NCBI GenBank assembly: GCA_021154885.1
Contig: JAJKHS010000002.1
Span: forward strand, 1-38,261
Direction: 5' to 3'
Origin: Thermoanaerobaculum sp.
GTDB lineage: Bacteria > Acidobacteriota > Thermoanaerobaculia > Multivoradales > UBA5704
DNA: 38,261 bases
The notes under the pieces are model-generated. The model was not told the origin of the DNA, ran no database searches, and was given only the letters and a program-made list of their open reading frames with translations. The translations under genes and the position numbers were made by a program. Below, in pieces: positions 24,218 through 32,389 of the stretch. The stretch's first letter is position 1, and every line of letters starts with the position of its first letter.

Positions 24218-26185
24218 ATGATCTCACTGCGCCATACCCTGCCGCCTCTCGCTCTGCTCCTGGCCCTCGCCGCCGCAGCTCAAGGCCAGCTCACCCCCGA
24301 GCGGGCCCTCGACCGGCGGGGGATCTCGGACCTTCAGCTCTCTCCGGACGGTTCGCGGCTGGCGTTCACGGTCTCGGAGCCGCCCAAGGGCGACGCCCGC
24401 AACTCGGACATCTGGGTGCTGGACCTGCGGACGAAGGAGGTCCGGCGGTTCGCCACCTCTCCCAAGGAGGATCGCTCGCCCCGTTGGTCCCCCGACGGCA
24501 AGCGCCTCGCCTTCCTCTCGAATCGCGAGGAGAAGACGCAGGTCTACGTCATGCCCGTCGACGGCGGCGAGGCCGTGGCGCTCACCAAGGGGAAGATGGC
24601 TGTCGAGTCTTTCAACTGGTCCCCGGATGGCCGCCAGATCTCCTTCCTCGCCGCCGAGCCGAAGAGCGAGGCCGAGGAGAAGCGGGAGAAGGACAAGGAC
24701 GACGCCCGCGTGATCGACAAGGACGACAAGCGCACCCGCCTCTGGATCGCCGACGCCGTCTCGGGCGAGGCGCGCCAGGTGACCTCCGCCCCCTGGCAGG
24801 TCGTCGAGGCCCACTGGGCTCCTCAGGGAAACCGCCTCTACGTCATCGCCACCGACACTCCGGGCTCGGACCGCTGGACCGACCGTCTCTGCGCGGTGTA
24901 CCTCGCCGACGGCGCCGTCCATCCCCTCGCCGCCCCCAAGGGACCGATCGGCGAGCTGCGGGTCTCGCCGGACGGCAAGTGGCTCGCCTATGTGGGCTCC
25001 TCCCAGGACGGCCCCACTCCGCACGACCTGATCGTGCAGCCCGTCGACGGCTCGGCGCCTCGGAACCTGACCGCTGGCGCGATCGACCGCCCCATTCAGG
25101 CCTACGCCTGGCGAGCCGACGGCGCGCTGATCGTCGAAGCGGCCGCGGGCTTCGGCAGCGTCTTTTATACCGTCACCCTGGACGGCAAGGCGGCGCGGCG
25201 AGATCCCCTACCGATACACCCTGGAGATTTCTCCCTTTCTCCCTCCGGCGCACTCGCCTTCGTGGGGCAGACGACCACGGCGGCCCCCGAGGTCTGGCTG
25301 GCGGCGCCCGGGTCCAAACCGCAGCCGGTGACGACGCTCAACGCGGCCTGGAAGGACGTGCCCCTGATCGCGCCGGAGATCCTCAAGTACCGCTCCTTCG
25401 ACGGGCTGGAGATCGAGGCGGCCCTGCTCCGGCCTCCGGGGCTCGCGGCCGGCACCCGGGCGCCCCTGATCGTGCTCGTCCACGGCGGTCCCACGGGACG
25501 GTGGAGCGACGCCTTCAACCCCTGGAGCCAGCTCCTCGCCAGCCGCGGCTACGCCGTGCTGATGCCCAACGTGCGCGGCTCCACCGGCTACGGGCACAAG
25601 CTCGTCGAGAGGAACCGGGCGGACTGGGGAGGCGGGGATTTCAAGGACGTCATGGCCGGAGTCGACCACCTGATCCAGACTGGCGTCGCCGATCCCGACA
25701 AGCTGGGCATCGGCGGCTGGTCCTATGGCGGCTACATGTCCGCCTGGGCCATCACCCAGACCGACCGCTTCAAGGCATCCGTCGTTGGCGCCGGCATGTC
25801 CGACCTCGCCACCGAGTTCGGCACCGAGATCGACTCCGCCTACGACGAGTGGTTCTACGGCCTCCCCTGGGAGAACCGGGAGAAGTTCCAGGCGAGCTCC
25901 CCCATGACCTGGGTGCAGCGGGCGAAGACCCCCGCGCTCATCCTCCAAGGGGAGAACGACGTGGTCGATCCCATCAGCCAGTCCCAGCCGCTCTATCGCG
26001 CCTTGAAGCGCCTGGGTGTCGCGAGCGACTTCGTGGTCTACCCACGCGCCGGCCACGGCCTGCGCGAGGAGAAGCAGATCCTGGACTCGTGGCGGCGGAT
26101 CGTCGCCTGGTTCGACCTTTACGTGCGGGGCATCCGCGAGGAGGCGAAGCCCGCCGCCCCCACCACTCAATCGACCGGCGGGTGA
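24218..26185 (+). CDS. exported S9 family peptidase (prolyl-oligopeptidase / DPP-like)
   Basis: 655 residues. ATG 24218 has AAGGAG 5 nt upstream and begins a signal peptide (MISLRHTLPPLALLLALAAA, then AQG); the longer ORF start at 24173 is less likely. The N-terminal ~380 residues are PD40/WD40-like propeller blades (LQLSPDGSRLAFTV, SPRWSPDGKRLAFLS, FNWSPDGRQISFLA, LRVSPDGKWLAYVG). The C-terminal alpha/beta hydrolase domain has S502 (GGWSYGGYM), D581 (LQGENDVVD) and H613 (PRAGHGLREEK). Cleaves short peptides from their N-terminus or acyl end, in general for the family. An acidic, Lys/Glu-rich insert (~150-170) interrupts the propeller. Confidence 0.92.
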   Translation: MISLRHTLPPLALLLALAAAAQGQLTPERALDRRGISDLQLSPDGSRLAFTVSEPPKGDARNSDIWVLDLRTKEVRRFATSPKEDRSPRWSPDGKRLAFLSNREEKTQVYVMPVDGGEAVALTKGKMAVESFNWSPDGRQISFLAAEPKSEAEEKREKDKDDARVIDKDDKRTRLWIADAVSGEARQVTSAPWQVVEAHWAPQGNRLYVIATDTPGSDRWTDRLCAVYLADGAVHPLAAPKGPIGELRVSPDGKWLAYVGSSQDGPTPHDLIVQPVDGSAPRNLTAGAIDRPIQAYAWRADGALIVEAAAGFGSVFYTVTLDGKAARRDPLPIHPGDFSLSPSGALAFVGQTTTAAPEVWLAAPGSKPQPVTTLNAAWKDVPLIAPEILKYRSFDGLEIEAALLRPPGLAAGTRAPLIVLVHGGPTGRWSDAFNPWSQLLASRGYAVLMPNVRGSTGYGHKLVERNRADWGGGDFKDVMAGVDHLIQTGVADPDKLGIGGWSYGGYMSAWAITQTDRFKASVVGAGMSDLATEFGTEIDSAYDEWFYGLPWENREKFQASSPMTWVQRAKTPALILQGENDVVDPISQSQPLYRALKRLGVASDFVVYPRAGHGLREEKQILDSWRRIVAWFDLYVRGIREEAKPAAPTTQSTGG

Positions 26186-27354
26186 TAGGCCAGGCTCGCT
26201 CCGATCCAGGTGCGGTCCTTGTTGAAGTCCACCCCCATCATCTTCCCCTTGCTCAGGCGCACGAGGTTGTTGACGAGCCGGGGGCGGTCCTTCCAGACGA
26301 ACATCATCCGCACCTCGGCCTTGGCCGGGTCGTCCGGAGTTTCGATCACGGGCGCGTAGTCCACCTTGCGCTGGAGAATGAAGTCCTGCGGATTCGCTAG
26401 CGACCGCAGGCGCTCCGGCGTCGGCCCGATCTCGACCCCCAGGCCGGCAAAGGAGAACAGCGGCTTCAGAACGTAATTCTCCAGGTCCGCCGGCAGCTCC
26501 TCAAGATCGCTCACGAACCAGGTGGGCGGGCAGTAGCGGCTGTGAATGAACGGCAGGGAGAACTTGCTGATCTTGAGATACCAGTTCGGGTGCCCCACCC
26601 AGGTGACGTCCAGCTCGCGGCCAAAAATATGCGAGAGGTCGAGCCCCTTCCTCTCCACTTCATCGAAGATCACCCGATTGTAAATCCGCTCGATGGGCAC
26701 CTCGCGGCCGCCCTGGGGATAAAAGAGACGGCCGCTCCGTTCGATCACCTTCGTGGCGCAGACGGTCCTGATCCCCAGCAGCTTCTCGGTGACATGGAAG
26801 TCGATCCGCGTCTTCTGCTTCTCGGGCTCGATCTCCAGCAGGACCACGTTCTCCGGATCGCAGCCGGCCACGATGACGTCGCGCAGGACGTCCGGATAAG
26901 TCTCGGGAGTCAGGCCGCCGAAATAGGGCGTCCAATCCGCGGGGATGGCCGGGAAGTTGGCGCGGAAGCTCTGCTCGAGCAGCCACTGGAAGCCGTAGAG
27001 CGACGGGAAACCCTGAAGCTCGATGAGTCGCGGCGTCAGCTCGCCGTCCTCCCCGCGCACGATGGCGAAGTCGATCTGGAGGAAGACGGTGTGCCCCTCG
27101 TCGCCGGGCACGCAGAGCTGTGGCGGCACCGCCCGGCCGGCCTCCTTCAGGTATGCCTCGGAGGTGACCGCCGCCAGGATCTCCGTCGAAGCCGCCACCA
27201 GCTCGCGGGTGAGCGCCTCCGAGAGAAAGATGGGCGTCTCGCTGATGCGGAAATCCGCCGGGCCTCCCCCGCCGGCCTCCAGGTCGCGCAGCAGGCCCGC
27301 ATAGCGCTCCGGGGTGAGCTCGGCGTTGTAGGCACGGCGGATCTCGGGGACCAT
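26167..27354 (-). CDS. ATP-grasp-like protein, circularly permuted type
   Basis: 395 residues from ATG 27354; TAGAAT on the minus strand (27363-27368) lies 8 nt upstream and no Shine-Dalgarno is present. The sequence resembles circularly permuted ATP-grasp proteins related to glutathionylspermidine synthase: a mid region FHVTEKLLGIRTVCATKVIER, YPQGGREVPIERIYNRVIFDE, and NYVLKPLFSFAGLGVEIGPT with a phosphate-loop-like segment, then FILQRKVDYAPVIETPDDPA and LVRLSKGKMMGVDFNKDRTW. If so, it makes an amide bond from a carboxylate and an amine using ATP. Identity is by eye and the substrate is unknown. Its 3' end overlaps the S9 peptidase 3' end by 19 nt. Confidence 0.6.
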   Translation of the reverse strand: MVPEIRRAYNAELTPERYAGLLRDLEAGGGGPADFRISETPIFLSEALTRELVAASTEILAAVTSEAYLKEAGRAVPPQLCVPGDEGHTVFLQIDFAIVRGEDGELTPRLIELQGFPSLYGFQWLLEQSFRANFPAIPADWTPYFGGLTPETYPDVLRDVIVAGCDPENVVLLEIEPEKQKTRIDFHVTEKLLGIRTVCATKVIERSGRLFYPQGGREVPIERIYNRVIFDEVERKGLDLSHIFGRELDVTWVGHPNWYLKISKFSLPFIHSRYCPPTWFVSDLEELPADLENYVLKPLFSFAGLGVEIGPTPERLRSLANPQDFILQRKVDYAPVIETPDDPAKAEVRMMFVWKDRPRLVNNLVRLSKGKMMGVDFNKDRTWIGASLAYHPPVD

Positions 27355-27409
27355 GGCGGCGGATTCTATCCCAGGGATTTCTCCGCAGCTTCGCGGCCCG
27401 CCATGACTC

Positions 27410-27616
27410 TTAACAGTGGCAGGGCATGTCGCTGCAGGTGAGACCGCCCGACGGGATGGTGCAGCACCACTCGCAGCACACACACTCCCCACCGGGGTTG
27501 GGCGGACAGACCCGCCCGCAGCTGGCGGCCTCGGCCGAGCGAGGCGTGAAGAGCCCTACCTGAGCTGCGGCAATCATCGCCAGAGCGAGCATCAGAAACG
27601 TCAGCTTCTTCCGCAT
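27410..27616 (-). CDS. secreted Cys-rich mini-protein B
   Basis: 68 residues from ATG 27616 with GGAGG 5 nt upstream; the in-frame extension to 27682 has no ribosome site. The signal peptide MRKKLTFLMLALAMIAAAQV ends near SAEAAS; the mature ~36 residues have nine Cys: CxxxC, PNPGGE, C, V, CC, xx, CC, x8, C, x4, C, H, C. The signal start and Cys spacing match the protein at 10605-10793, establishing a small local family. It lies between the M20 peptidase and the ATP-grasp-like gene on the same strand. Function unknown. Confidence 0.75.
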   Translation of the reverse strand: MRKKLTFLMLALAMIAAAQVGLFTPRSAEAASCGRVCPPNPGGECVCCEWCCTIPSGGLTCSDMPCHC

Positions 27617-27723
27617 TGGCACCTCCTTGAGAGTCGGAGGGGATGCGTTCCCCCCTATCAAGAGAGGTGCGTGCCGCGCCAAAGCCGCTCCTGCTGGCGA
27701 TCAACACGCTCCGCTTGAGGGCC

Positions 27724-29181
27724 TCAATCCTTCGGCAACGGCGGCGGCCCGTCGGGGATATAGCCCTTGTAGACCGTGCCCTTCGTGCCGGCCTCGAACT
27801 CGCGGCGGATCTCCGCTCGCTTCTCCGGCTGCTCGAAGAGGTCGACCATGGTGGCGGCGAGGACCTTGGAGGCGTAGGTCAGCCCCTTGTGGCCGATCGA
27901 CATGCCGCCGCTCGCCGCCACCGGCCAGGCATGCCAGGGCGAGCCGAGCGGCGCGGTCACCACCGAGACGTGCAGCACCGGCACGTTCCAGCTCACGTCG
28001 GCGACATCGGTCGAGCCGCCCTCCGGCCCGCCCGGATGCTCGTTCAACGGCTTGACGGCGCCGCTCATCCCTTTCTGCGGGATGCCGGTCTCATGCTGGA
28101 TCGTCTTCGCGAACTCCTCCTCCGCCGCGGTGTACTGGATGGGTCCCACCCAATCCATGTTGGTCTGCAGAAGCCGCTCGCCGGCGCGGTTGACCAGCAT
28201 CTCGTAATCTCCCGACTGGACCCGCAGCGTCGCCTGGACGTCGGCGGAGAGGGCCGCGCCCTGGACCATCTTGCGCACCCGCTCCATCAGCTCGTCGACC
28301 GAGGCGTGCTTCGTGTCCCGCACCCAGACCCAGACCCTGGCATGGTCCGGCACGACGTTCGGCACGTCGCCGCCGTCAGTGATGACGTAATGCATGCGGA
28401 CGGTGGGCTGCACGTGCTCGCGCATCATGTTCAGCGAGTGGGTGAAGATCTCCAGGCCGTCGAGCGCGCTGCGGCCGTTCCACGGATCGAAGGCGGCGTG
28501 GGCCGTCTTGCCGTGGAACTCGACGACGAAGTCCACCATCGCCTGGGTGCTCTGGGTGTCGGCCTTCGTCTCGTCGGACGGATGCCAGGCGAGGACCACG
28601 TCCACGTCCTTGAACAGTCCGGCGCGGACCATGTAGAGCTTGCCGCCCACGGCCTCCTCGGCCGGCGTGCCATAGAAGCGCACCGTGCCCTGGAGCTTGC
28701 CGGCGGCGATGAGCTCCTTGACGGCCACCGCCGCCCCCAGGCTCGCGGCGCCGAACAGGTTGTGCCCGCACCCATGCCCCGGCGCGCCGGCGGTCACCGG
28801 CTCCTTGGTCGGCTGCGCCTTCTGGGAGATCCCGGGCAGCGCGTCGTACTCGCCAAGGATGGCGATGACCGGCCTGCCCTCGCCATAGCTCGCGACGAAA
28901 GCCGTGGGCAACCCCGCGACGCCGCGCTCCACCTTGAAGCCCTGGCCCTCGGCATAGTCGGCCAGCAGCCTGGACGACCGCTTCTCCTTGAGCGCCGTCT
29001 CCGCAAACCCCCAGACCTGGTTCGCGAGATCGACCAGCTCCGGCCGGTGGCGCTCCACCGAAGCGACCGCCGCCTCCTTGTTCGGTCCCGCCTTGGGAAC
29101 GGGCGGCGAGGCCGCTCGGAGCAGGCTTGGGACGACCAGGAGACAGACGCAGAGAACGAACGCGGATCGGCGGCGATTCAT
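27724..29181 (-). CDS. exported M20 family amidase/peptidase (AbgB-like)
   Basis: 485 residues with a signal peptide (RRSAFVLCVCLLVVPSLLRA, cleaved near SPP). Metal-site residues: D113 (GEYDALPG), H136 and H140 (GHGCGHN), E175/E176 (TPAEEAVGG) and H200 (LAWHPSD). The dimerisation domain follows (EFHGKTAHAAFDPWNGRSALDG). It resembles the B subunit of p-aminobenzoyl-glutamate hydrolase and other M20D amidohydrolases, which hydrolyse N-acyl amino acids or short peptides. GGGGGAG lies just before the ATG. Its periplasmic location and the nearby Cys-rich peptide and ligase genes suggest peptide or amide turnover outside the cytosol. Confidence 0.88.
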   Translation of the reverse strand: MNRRRSAFVLCVCLLVVPSLLRAASPPVPKAGPNKEAAVASVERHRPELVDLANQVWGFAETALKEKRSSRLLADYAEGQGFKVERGVAGLPTAFVASYGEGRPVIAILGEYDALPGISQKAQPTKEPVTAGAPGHGCGHNLFGAASLGAAVAVKELIAAGKLQGTVRFYGTPAEEAVGGKLYMVRAGLFKDVDVVLAWHPSDETKADTQSTQAMVDFVVEFHGKTAHAAFDPWNGRSALDGLEIFTHSLNMMREHVQPTVRMHYVITDGGDVPNVVPDHARVWVWVRDTKHASVDELMERVRKMVQGAALSADVQATLRVQSGDYEMLVNRAGERLLQTNMDWVGPIQYTAAEEEFAKTIQHETGIPQKGMSGAVKPLNEHPGGPEGGSTDVADVSWNVPVLHVSVVTAPLGSPWHAWPVAASGGMSIGHKGLTYASKVLAATMVDLFEQPEKRAEIRREFEAGTKGTVYKGYIPDGPPPLPKD

Positions 29182-29273
29182 CGGGCTCCCCCTTGGGACG
29201 GACGGTTGAGGTGGGGATCATACAGGAGGGGAGGAGATGCCCTCGAGTCTTTCCCTGGGACCGCCGGCGTGCC

Positions 29274-29605
29274 GAAGAGCGTGCCGTAGCAGCAAGGCCC
29301 CTCGCCCGCCTCTTGCCTGGGAGCGCCGGCGTCCCGCCGGCCCGGCTAACCCCAGCCGCTTCCAGGCAAGCTCGATCCTGTGCGAAGATCGCCGCTCTGC
29401 CGGCGGGACGCCGGCGCTCCCAGGCAAGGGGCTACACAACCGTACGGCGCAGCCTCGGCGGCTTTCTTTCCCAGGCTTCGCGGCCGCCGAGCTAAGGGCT
29501 ATGCGTCGGCCCCCATCACCACCGCATGGAAGAGCGTGCCGTAGCAGCAAAGCCCCTCGCCCGCCACTCGCCTGGGAGCGCCGGCGTCCCGCCGGCCCGG
29601 CTAAC
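29274..29605. repeat. palindromic REP-like cluster with 77-bp direct repeats
   Basis: 29274-29350 and 29529-29605 are the same 77-bp segment (three mismatches by my alignment). Inside the first, 29312-29341 is a perfect 30-nt inverted repeat of 29399-29428. The shared core (CGCCGGCGTCCCGCCGGC) also builds the 34-bp hairpin at 4756-4850, and a degenerate copy begins at 29257. The cluster fills most of the 471-nt gap between the RiPP-type gene and the M20 gene. Translations of such repeats give spurious GSAGVPPA-type ORFs. Confidence 0.9.
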
Positions 29606-29652
29606 CTAAAAACAACATAGAGGGAGAACCGCAACCCCCCGCCCACCCCCGC

Positions 29653-29847
29653 TCAGCAGGTACAGGTCCGCACGATCGTCCGCGGGCACGTATCGGTGCA
29701 GCCGACGGCGCTGCAGCCGGCGAAGCAGGAGAGCAGGCACGATTTGTCGTTCGTGGCCGCTACTCCGGCCACTTCTTCCATCTGGCGGTTGGACAGGTTG
29801 GCGAGGGTCTCACGGTGGAGGGCGAGCTTGAACGTCTTCTTCTTCAT
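29653..29847 (-). CDS. class I lanthipeptide-like precursor peptide
   Basis: 64 residues; GGAG 7 nt before the ATG. The leader MKKKTFKLALHRETLANLSN followed by RQMEEVAGVA resembles class I lanthipeptide leaders, with KLALHRETLANL at the place of the FNLD-like recognition motif. The core, from about residue 33, has seven Cys plus Ser/Thr residues that could be dehydrated: CLLSCFAGCSAVGCTDTC then PRTIVRTCTC. No LanB, LanC, transporter or leader peptidase lies in this window, so if it is modified, the enzymes are elsewhere. It is 33 nt downstream of the Cys-rich gene at 29881 and likely cotranscribed. An unmodified Cys-rich peptide is the alternative. Confidence 0.65.
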   Translation of the reverse strand: MKKKTFKLALHRETLANLSNRQMEEVAGVAATNDKSCLLSCFAGCSAVGCTDTCPRTIVRTCTC

Positions 29848-29880
29848 CGGGGGCTCCTTTCAGGATTGCGGCGATGGCGC

Positions 29881-30147
29881 TTACACGAACAGCGGGCAGT
29901 GGCCTCTCACGGGCACGAAGCAGCGGTTGCCACAGTCGGGCTGACCGCAGGCCGGGCAGCAAATCTGGCCCGGCAGGCATTGGGCGCTGCTCGTGCAGCC
30001 GGTGGTGAGCCGGGGCGCGGAAGGCGCCCCTGGCAGACGCTGGGCCACGCCCTGGGCCAAGGCGAGCGCTCCGCAGAGAACGGTCAGCAACAGGATGCGG
30101 GAGCCACGGCGAGGAGCGGGCGAAGGATGGTCGAGAAGTTGGCGCAT
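29881..30147 (-). CDS. secreted Cys-rich protein D
   Basis: 88 residues from ATG 30147, with GGAGG 8 nt upstream (the ATG at 30162 lies before this site). N-terminal extension, then a hydrophobic export segment (RILLLTVLCGALALAQGVAQ). The mature part has the CTSSAQCLPGQICCPACGQP pattern plus DCGNRC, i.e. spaced Cys as in CxxxxxC-GQxCC disulphide knots. Precedes the lanthipeptide-like gene by 33 nt and follows the M29-like aminopeptidase by 103 nt on the same strand. Function unknown; a structural or signalling secreted peptide is possible. Confidence 0.65.
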   Translation of the reverse strand: MRQLLDHPSPAPRRGSRILLLTVLCGALALAQGVAQRLPGAPSAPRLTTGCTSSAQCLPGQICCPACGQPDCGNRCFVPVRGHCPLFV

Positions 30148-30250
30148 GTCGGAATCCTCCATGGTCGTTCACAAAGGGAGGTGCCCGTCCGGTCCGGGCG
30201 CGGGACAGGCGGCGCCCAGAGTGCGATTGAAGAACGCCGGCCTCAGGCGC

Positions 30251-31267
30251 CTAGCAGAGGAACTTGCCAGCTTCCATGACCTGCTCGCCGTCGATCCAGA
30301 TGTCGAAGTCTCGTCCCACGCAATCGATGTGGGTGGTGGAGACCCAGGTCTGGCCGGTGTGCTCGGCGTAGGGGTGGCCGAAGGCGATGTGGCAGCCAGG
30401 GATCTTCTCGTCCTGGAGGATGTTGCCCCGCACGTCCTTGACCGCGAGGTTGGTGCCGATGGCGAACTCGCCCACCCGGTCGCTGTTCTCGTCGGTCGAG
30501 GTGTAACGCCGGAACTCGTCCAGCAGATCGGTGTTGGCGCAGGCGAGGTGGGCGATGCGGTTGTCCACGATGTCGATGGTCAGCGGGGTCGATTTCAGGT
30601 CGCCGTACTTGCGGCAGAGGTAGTCGCCCACCACGCCGTCCACCACGAAGCGGCCTTCGACGTCGTCGGGAGCGGTGAAGATCTCGCCGCCCGGGAGGTT
30701 GCCCCACTTCTCCGGGGTGATGATGCCGCTGGTCTTCAGCCACTTGAGGCGCGGCGAGAAGGTGGCGAGGATGTCCGTGCCGCCTTTCGAGGTCACCCGG
30801 ATCTCCCGCGCCGGCCGCGCCTTGGCGATCAGCCAGGAGCTCAGGCGGTCCACTTCCAGGAAGTCGGCCAGCATCCCCTCCTGCATGATCTGGCGATCGA
30901 TGTTCACCATGTGGCCGTGGCGAATCCCTTTCCGATTCACCACCTCGGTCATGGCGATGCGCGAGCCGAGCTCGCCGCGCTGGGCCTGGGCGGCGAAGAT
31001 GGAGACCTGGGAGCGCTCGAGGTCCTCCAGGATGGGCTGCGGCATGCCGGCGGCGAGCGGCCGGGGAGCGTAGTCCTCGAGGACGAAGACGCTGTGCTCC
31101 GCTCCCACAGCTTCGATCTCCCGCTCCAGGGCGGCGGCGATGTCCGCCGTCTCCCGGTCGGTGATCAGGGTGATCCGCTCCTGGGGCTGCAAGCGCAGGC
31201 AGGTATGGATGGCGTTATGGGCTCCCGGCAGAAACTCCGGGGTGACGGGGATGTTTTCGAGGATCAT
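30251..31267 (-). CDS. M29-like metallo-aminopeptidase (COG2309)
   Basis: 338 residues, close to the family's usual size. Conserved features: NLPGGEIFTAPDD (191-202, with E195), GEFAIGTN (E267), GCHIAFGHPY (H293), and STTHIDCVGRD (H313, D315), which fit the metal ligands of leucyl aminopeptidase / aminopeptidase T proteins. Removes N-terminal residues from peptides. No signal peptide. Only 9 nt separate its start from the carboxylate-amine ligase upstream, so it is the third gene of a ligase operon; it may trim or recycle the ligase products. Confidence 0.85.
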   Translation of the reverse strand: MILENIPVTPEFLPGAHNAIHTCLRLQPQERITLITDRETADIAAALEREIEAVGAEHSVFVLEDYAPRPLAAGMPQPILEDLERSQVSIFAAQAQRGELGSRIAMTEVVNRKGIRHGHMVNIDRQIMQEGMLADFLEVDRLSSWLIAKARPAREIRVTSKGGTDILATFSPRLKWLKTSGIITPEKWGNLPGGEIFTAPDDVEGRFVVDGVVGDYLCRKYGDLKSTPLTIDIVDNRIAHLACANTDLLDEFRRYTSTDENSDRVGEFAIGTNLAVKDVRGNILQDEKIPGCHIAFGHPYAEHTGQTWVSTTHIDCVGRDFDIWIDGEQVMEAGKFLC

Positions 31268-31276
31268 GTCGTCCTC

Positions 31277-32389
31277 CTAAGCAAGATCCAGGCCGTGGTG
31301 GGTCTCCCTCACAATGAAGGCCACGACTTCGCGGACGTCCTGCGCCTGCTCCCAGACCTGGAGCTGGCGGTCGGCGCCGGTGCCGGCGTTCAGGATCTGA
31401 TGGATGTAGTTGATCTCCTCCCGGCTGCCCAGCTCGTCCACCACGTCGTCGATGAAGGCGAGGAGCTCGTGGATCAGGTCGATGCAGGGCACCTCTTCCT
31501 GCTTGCCAAAGTCGATCAGCTTGCCCTTGATGCCGTGGCGCGCGGCGCGCCATTTGTTCTCGTTGAGCAGCAGACGGCGGTAGAGGCGAAAACCCAGGTT
31601 CTGTTTGATCAGCTTGTGGAGCTTGACGGTGACGGCCTGGATCAGCGCCGCGAGCGCGATCGTCTCGTCGACCCGCATGGGCACGTCGCAGATGCGGAAC
31701 TCCAGGGTGTCGAAGAAGGGGTGCATGCGGATGTCCCACCAGATGCTCTTGGGATTGTCGATGCACCGCGTCTTGATCAGCAGCTTGACGTAGTTCTCGT
31801 ACTCGGACAGGCTCTGGAAGTGGTCCGGGATGCCGGTGCGGGGGAAGCGGTCGAAGACCTTGCTGCGGAACGATTTGAGCCCCGTGTTGCGCCCCTGCCA
31901 GAACGGCGAGTTGGTGGAGAGGGCGAAGATGTGCGGCAGGAAGTAGCGCACGGAGTTCATGATGTGGATCGCCAGCTCGCGGTCCGGGATGCCGACGTGG
32001 ACGTGGAGGCCGAAGATCAGGTTCGCCCGCGCCACCTGCTGCAGGTCCTCGACGATCGCCTGGTAGCGCTCGTTGGGGGTGATCTCCTGGTCTTTCCAAT
32101 GGGCGAAGGGGTGGGTGCCCGCGGCGGCGATGGTCAGGCCGTTGCGGCGCGCCAGCTTGGCGAGGTCGCTGCGCAGCCGCACGACCTCGCGGCGGGCCTC
32201 CTTGATGTCGCGGCAGATGTTGGTGCCGACCTCGATGACCGACTGGTGGAGCTCGGGCTTCAACTGGTCCAGCAGCGTGTGCTCGTCGTCGATCAGATGC
32301 TGTACATGCGAGCGCAGGTCTCCCGTCGCCGGATCGATGATCTGGAACTCCTCCTCGATGCCGAGCGTGAAGAGCCCTGCCTCGCTCAT
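31277..32389 (-). CDS. glutamate-cysteine-ligase-like carboxylate-amine ligase (YbdK family)
   Basis: 370 residues. The N-terminal FTLGIEEEFQIIDPATGDL carries the GIEEE metal-binding signature; further features include QSVIEVGTNICRDI, GTHPFAHWKDQ, LIFGLHVHVGIPD, SPFWQGRNTGLKSFRS and LEFRICDVPMRVDET. This is the GCS2/YbdK family, which makes gamma-glutamyl or other amide bonds with ATP. The ATG overlaps the stop of the ATP-grasp gene (ATGA at 32386-32389), so translation is coupled. Two ligases in one operon suggest a short peptide or amide product; which one is unknown. Confidence 0.9.
   Translation of the reverse strand: MSEAGLFTLGIEEEFQIIDPATGDLRSHVQHLIDDEHTLLDQLKPELHQSVIEVGTNICRDIKEARREVVRLRSDLAKLARRNGLTIAAAGTHPFAHWKDQEITPNERYQAIVEDLQQVARANLIFGLHVHVGIPDRELAIHIMNSVRYFLPHIFALSTNSPFWQGRNTGLKSFRSKVFDRFPRTGIPDHFQSLSEYENYVKLLIKTRCIDNPKSIWWDIRMHPFFDTLEFRICDVPMRVDETIALAALIQAVTVKLHKLIKQNLGFRLYRRLLLNENKWRAARHGIKGKLIDFGKQEEVPCIDLIHELLAFIDDVVDELGSREEINYIHQILNAGTGADRQLQVWEQAQDVREVVAFIVRETHHGLDLA

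Noticed and set aside
29274-29605. CRISPR array
   Set aside because: Repeats are palindromes of a dispersed family, only two direct copies, no regularly spaced unique spacers and no cas genes.
29653-29847. Complete lanthipeptide biosynthetic cluster
   Set aside because: No LanB, LanC, transporter or immunity gene in the window; only a precursor-like gene is supported.
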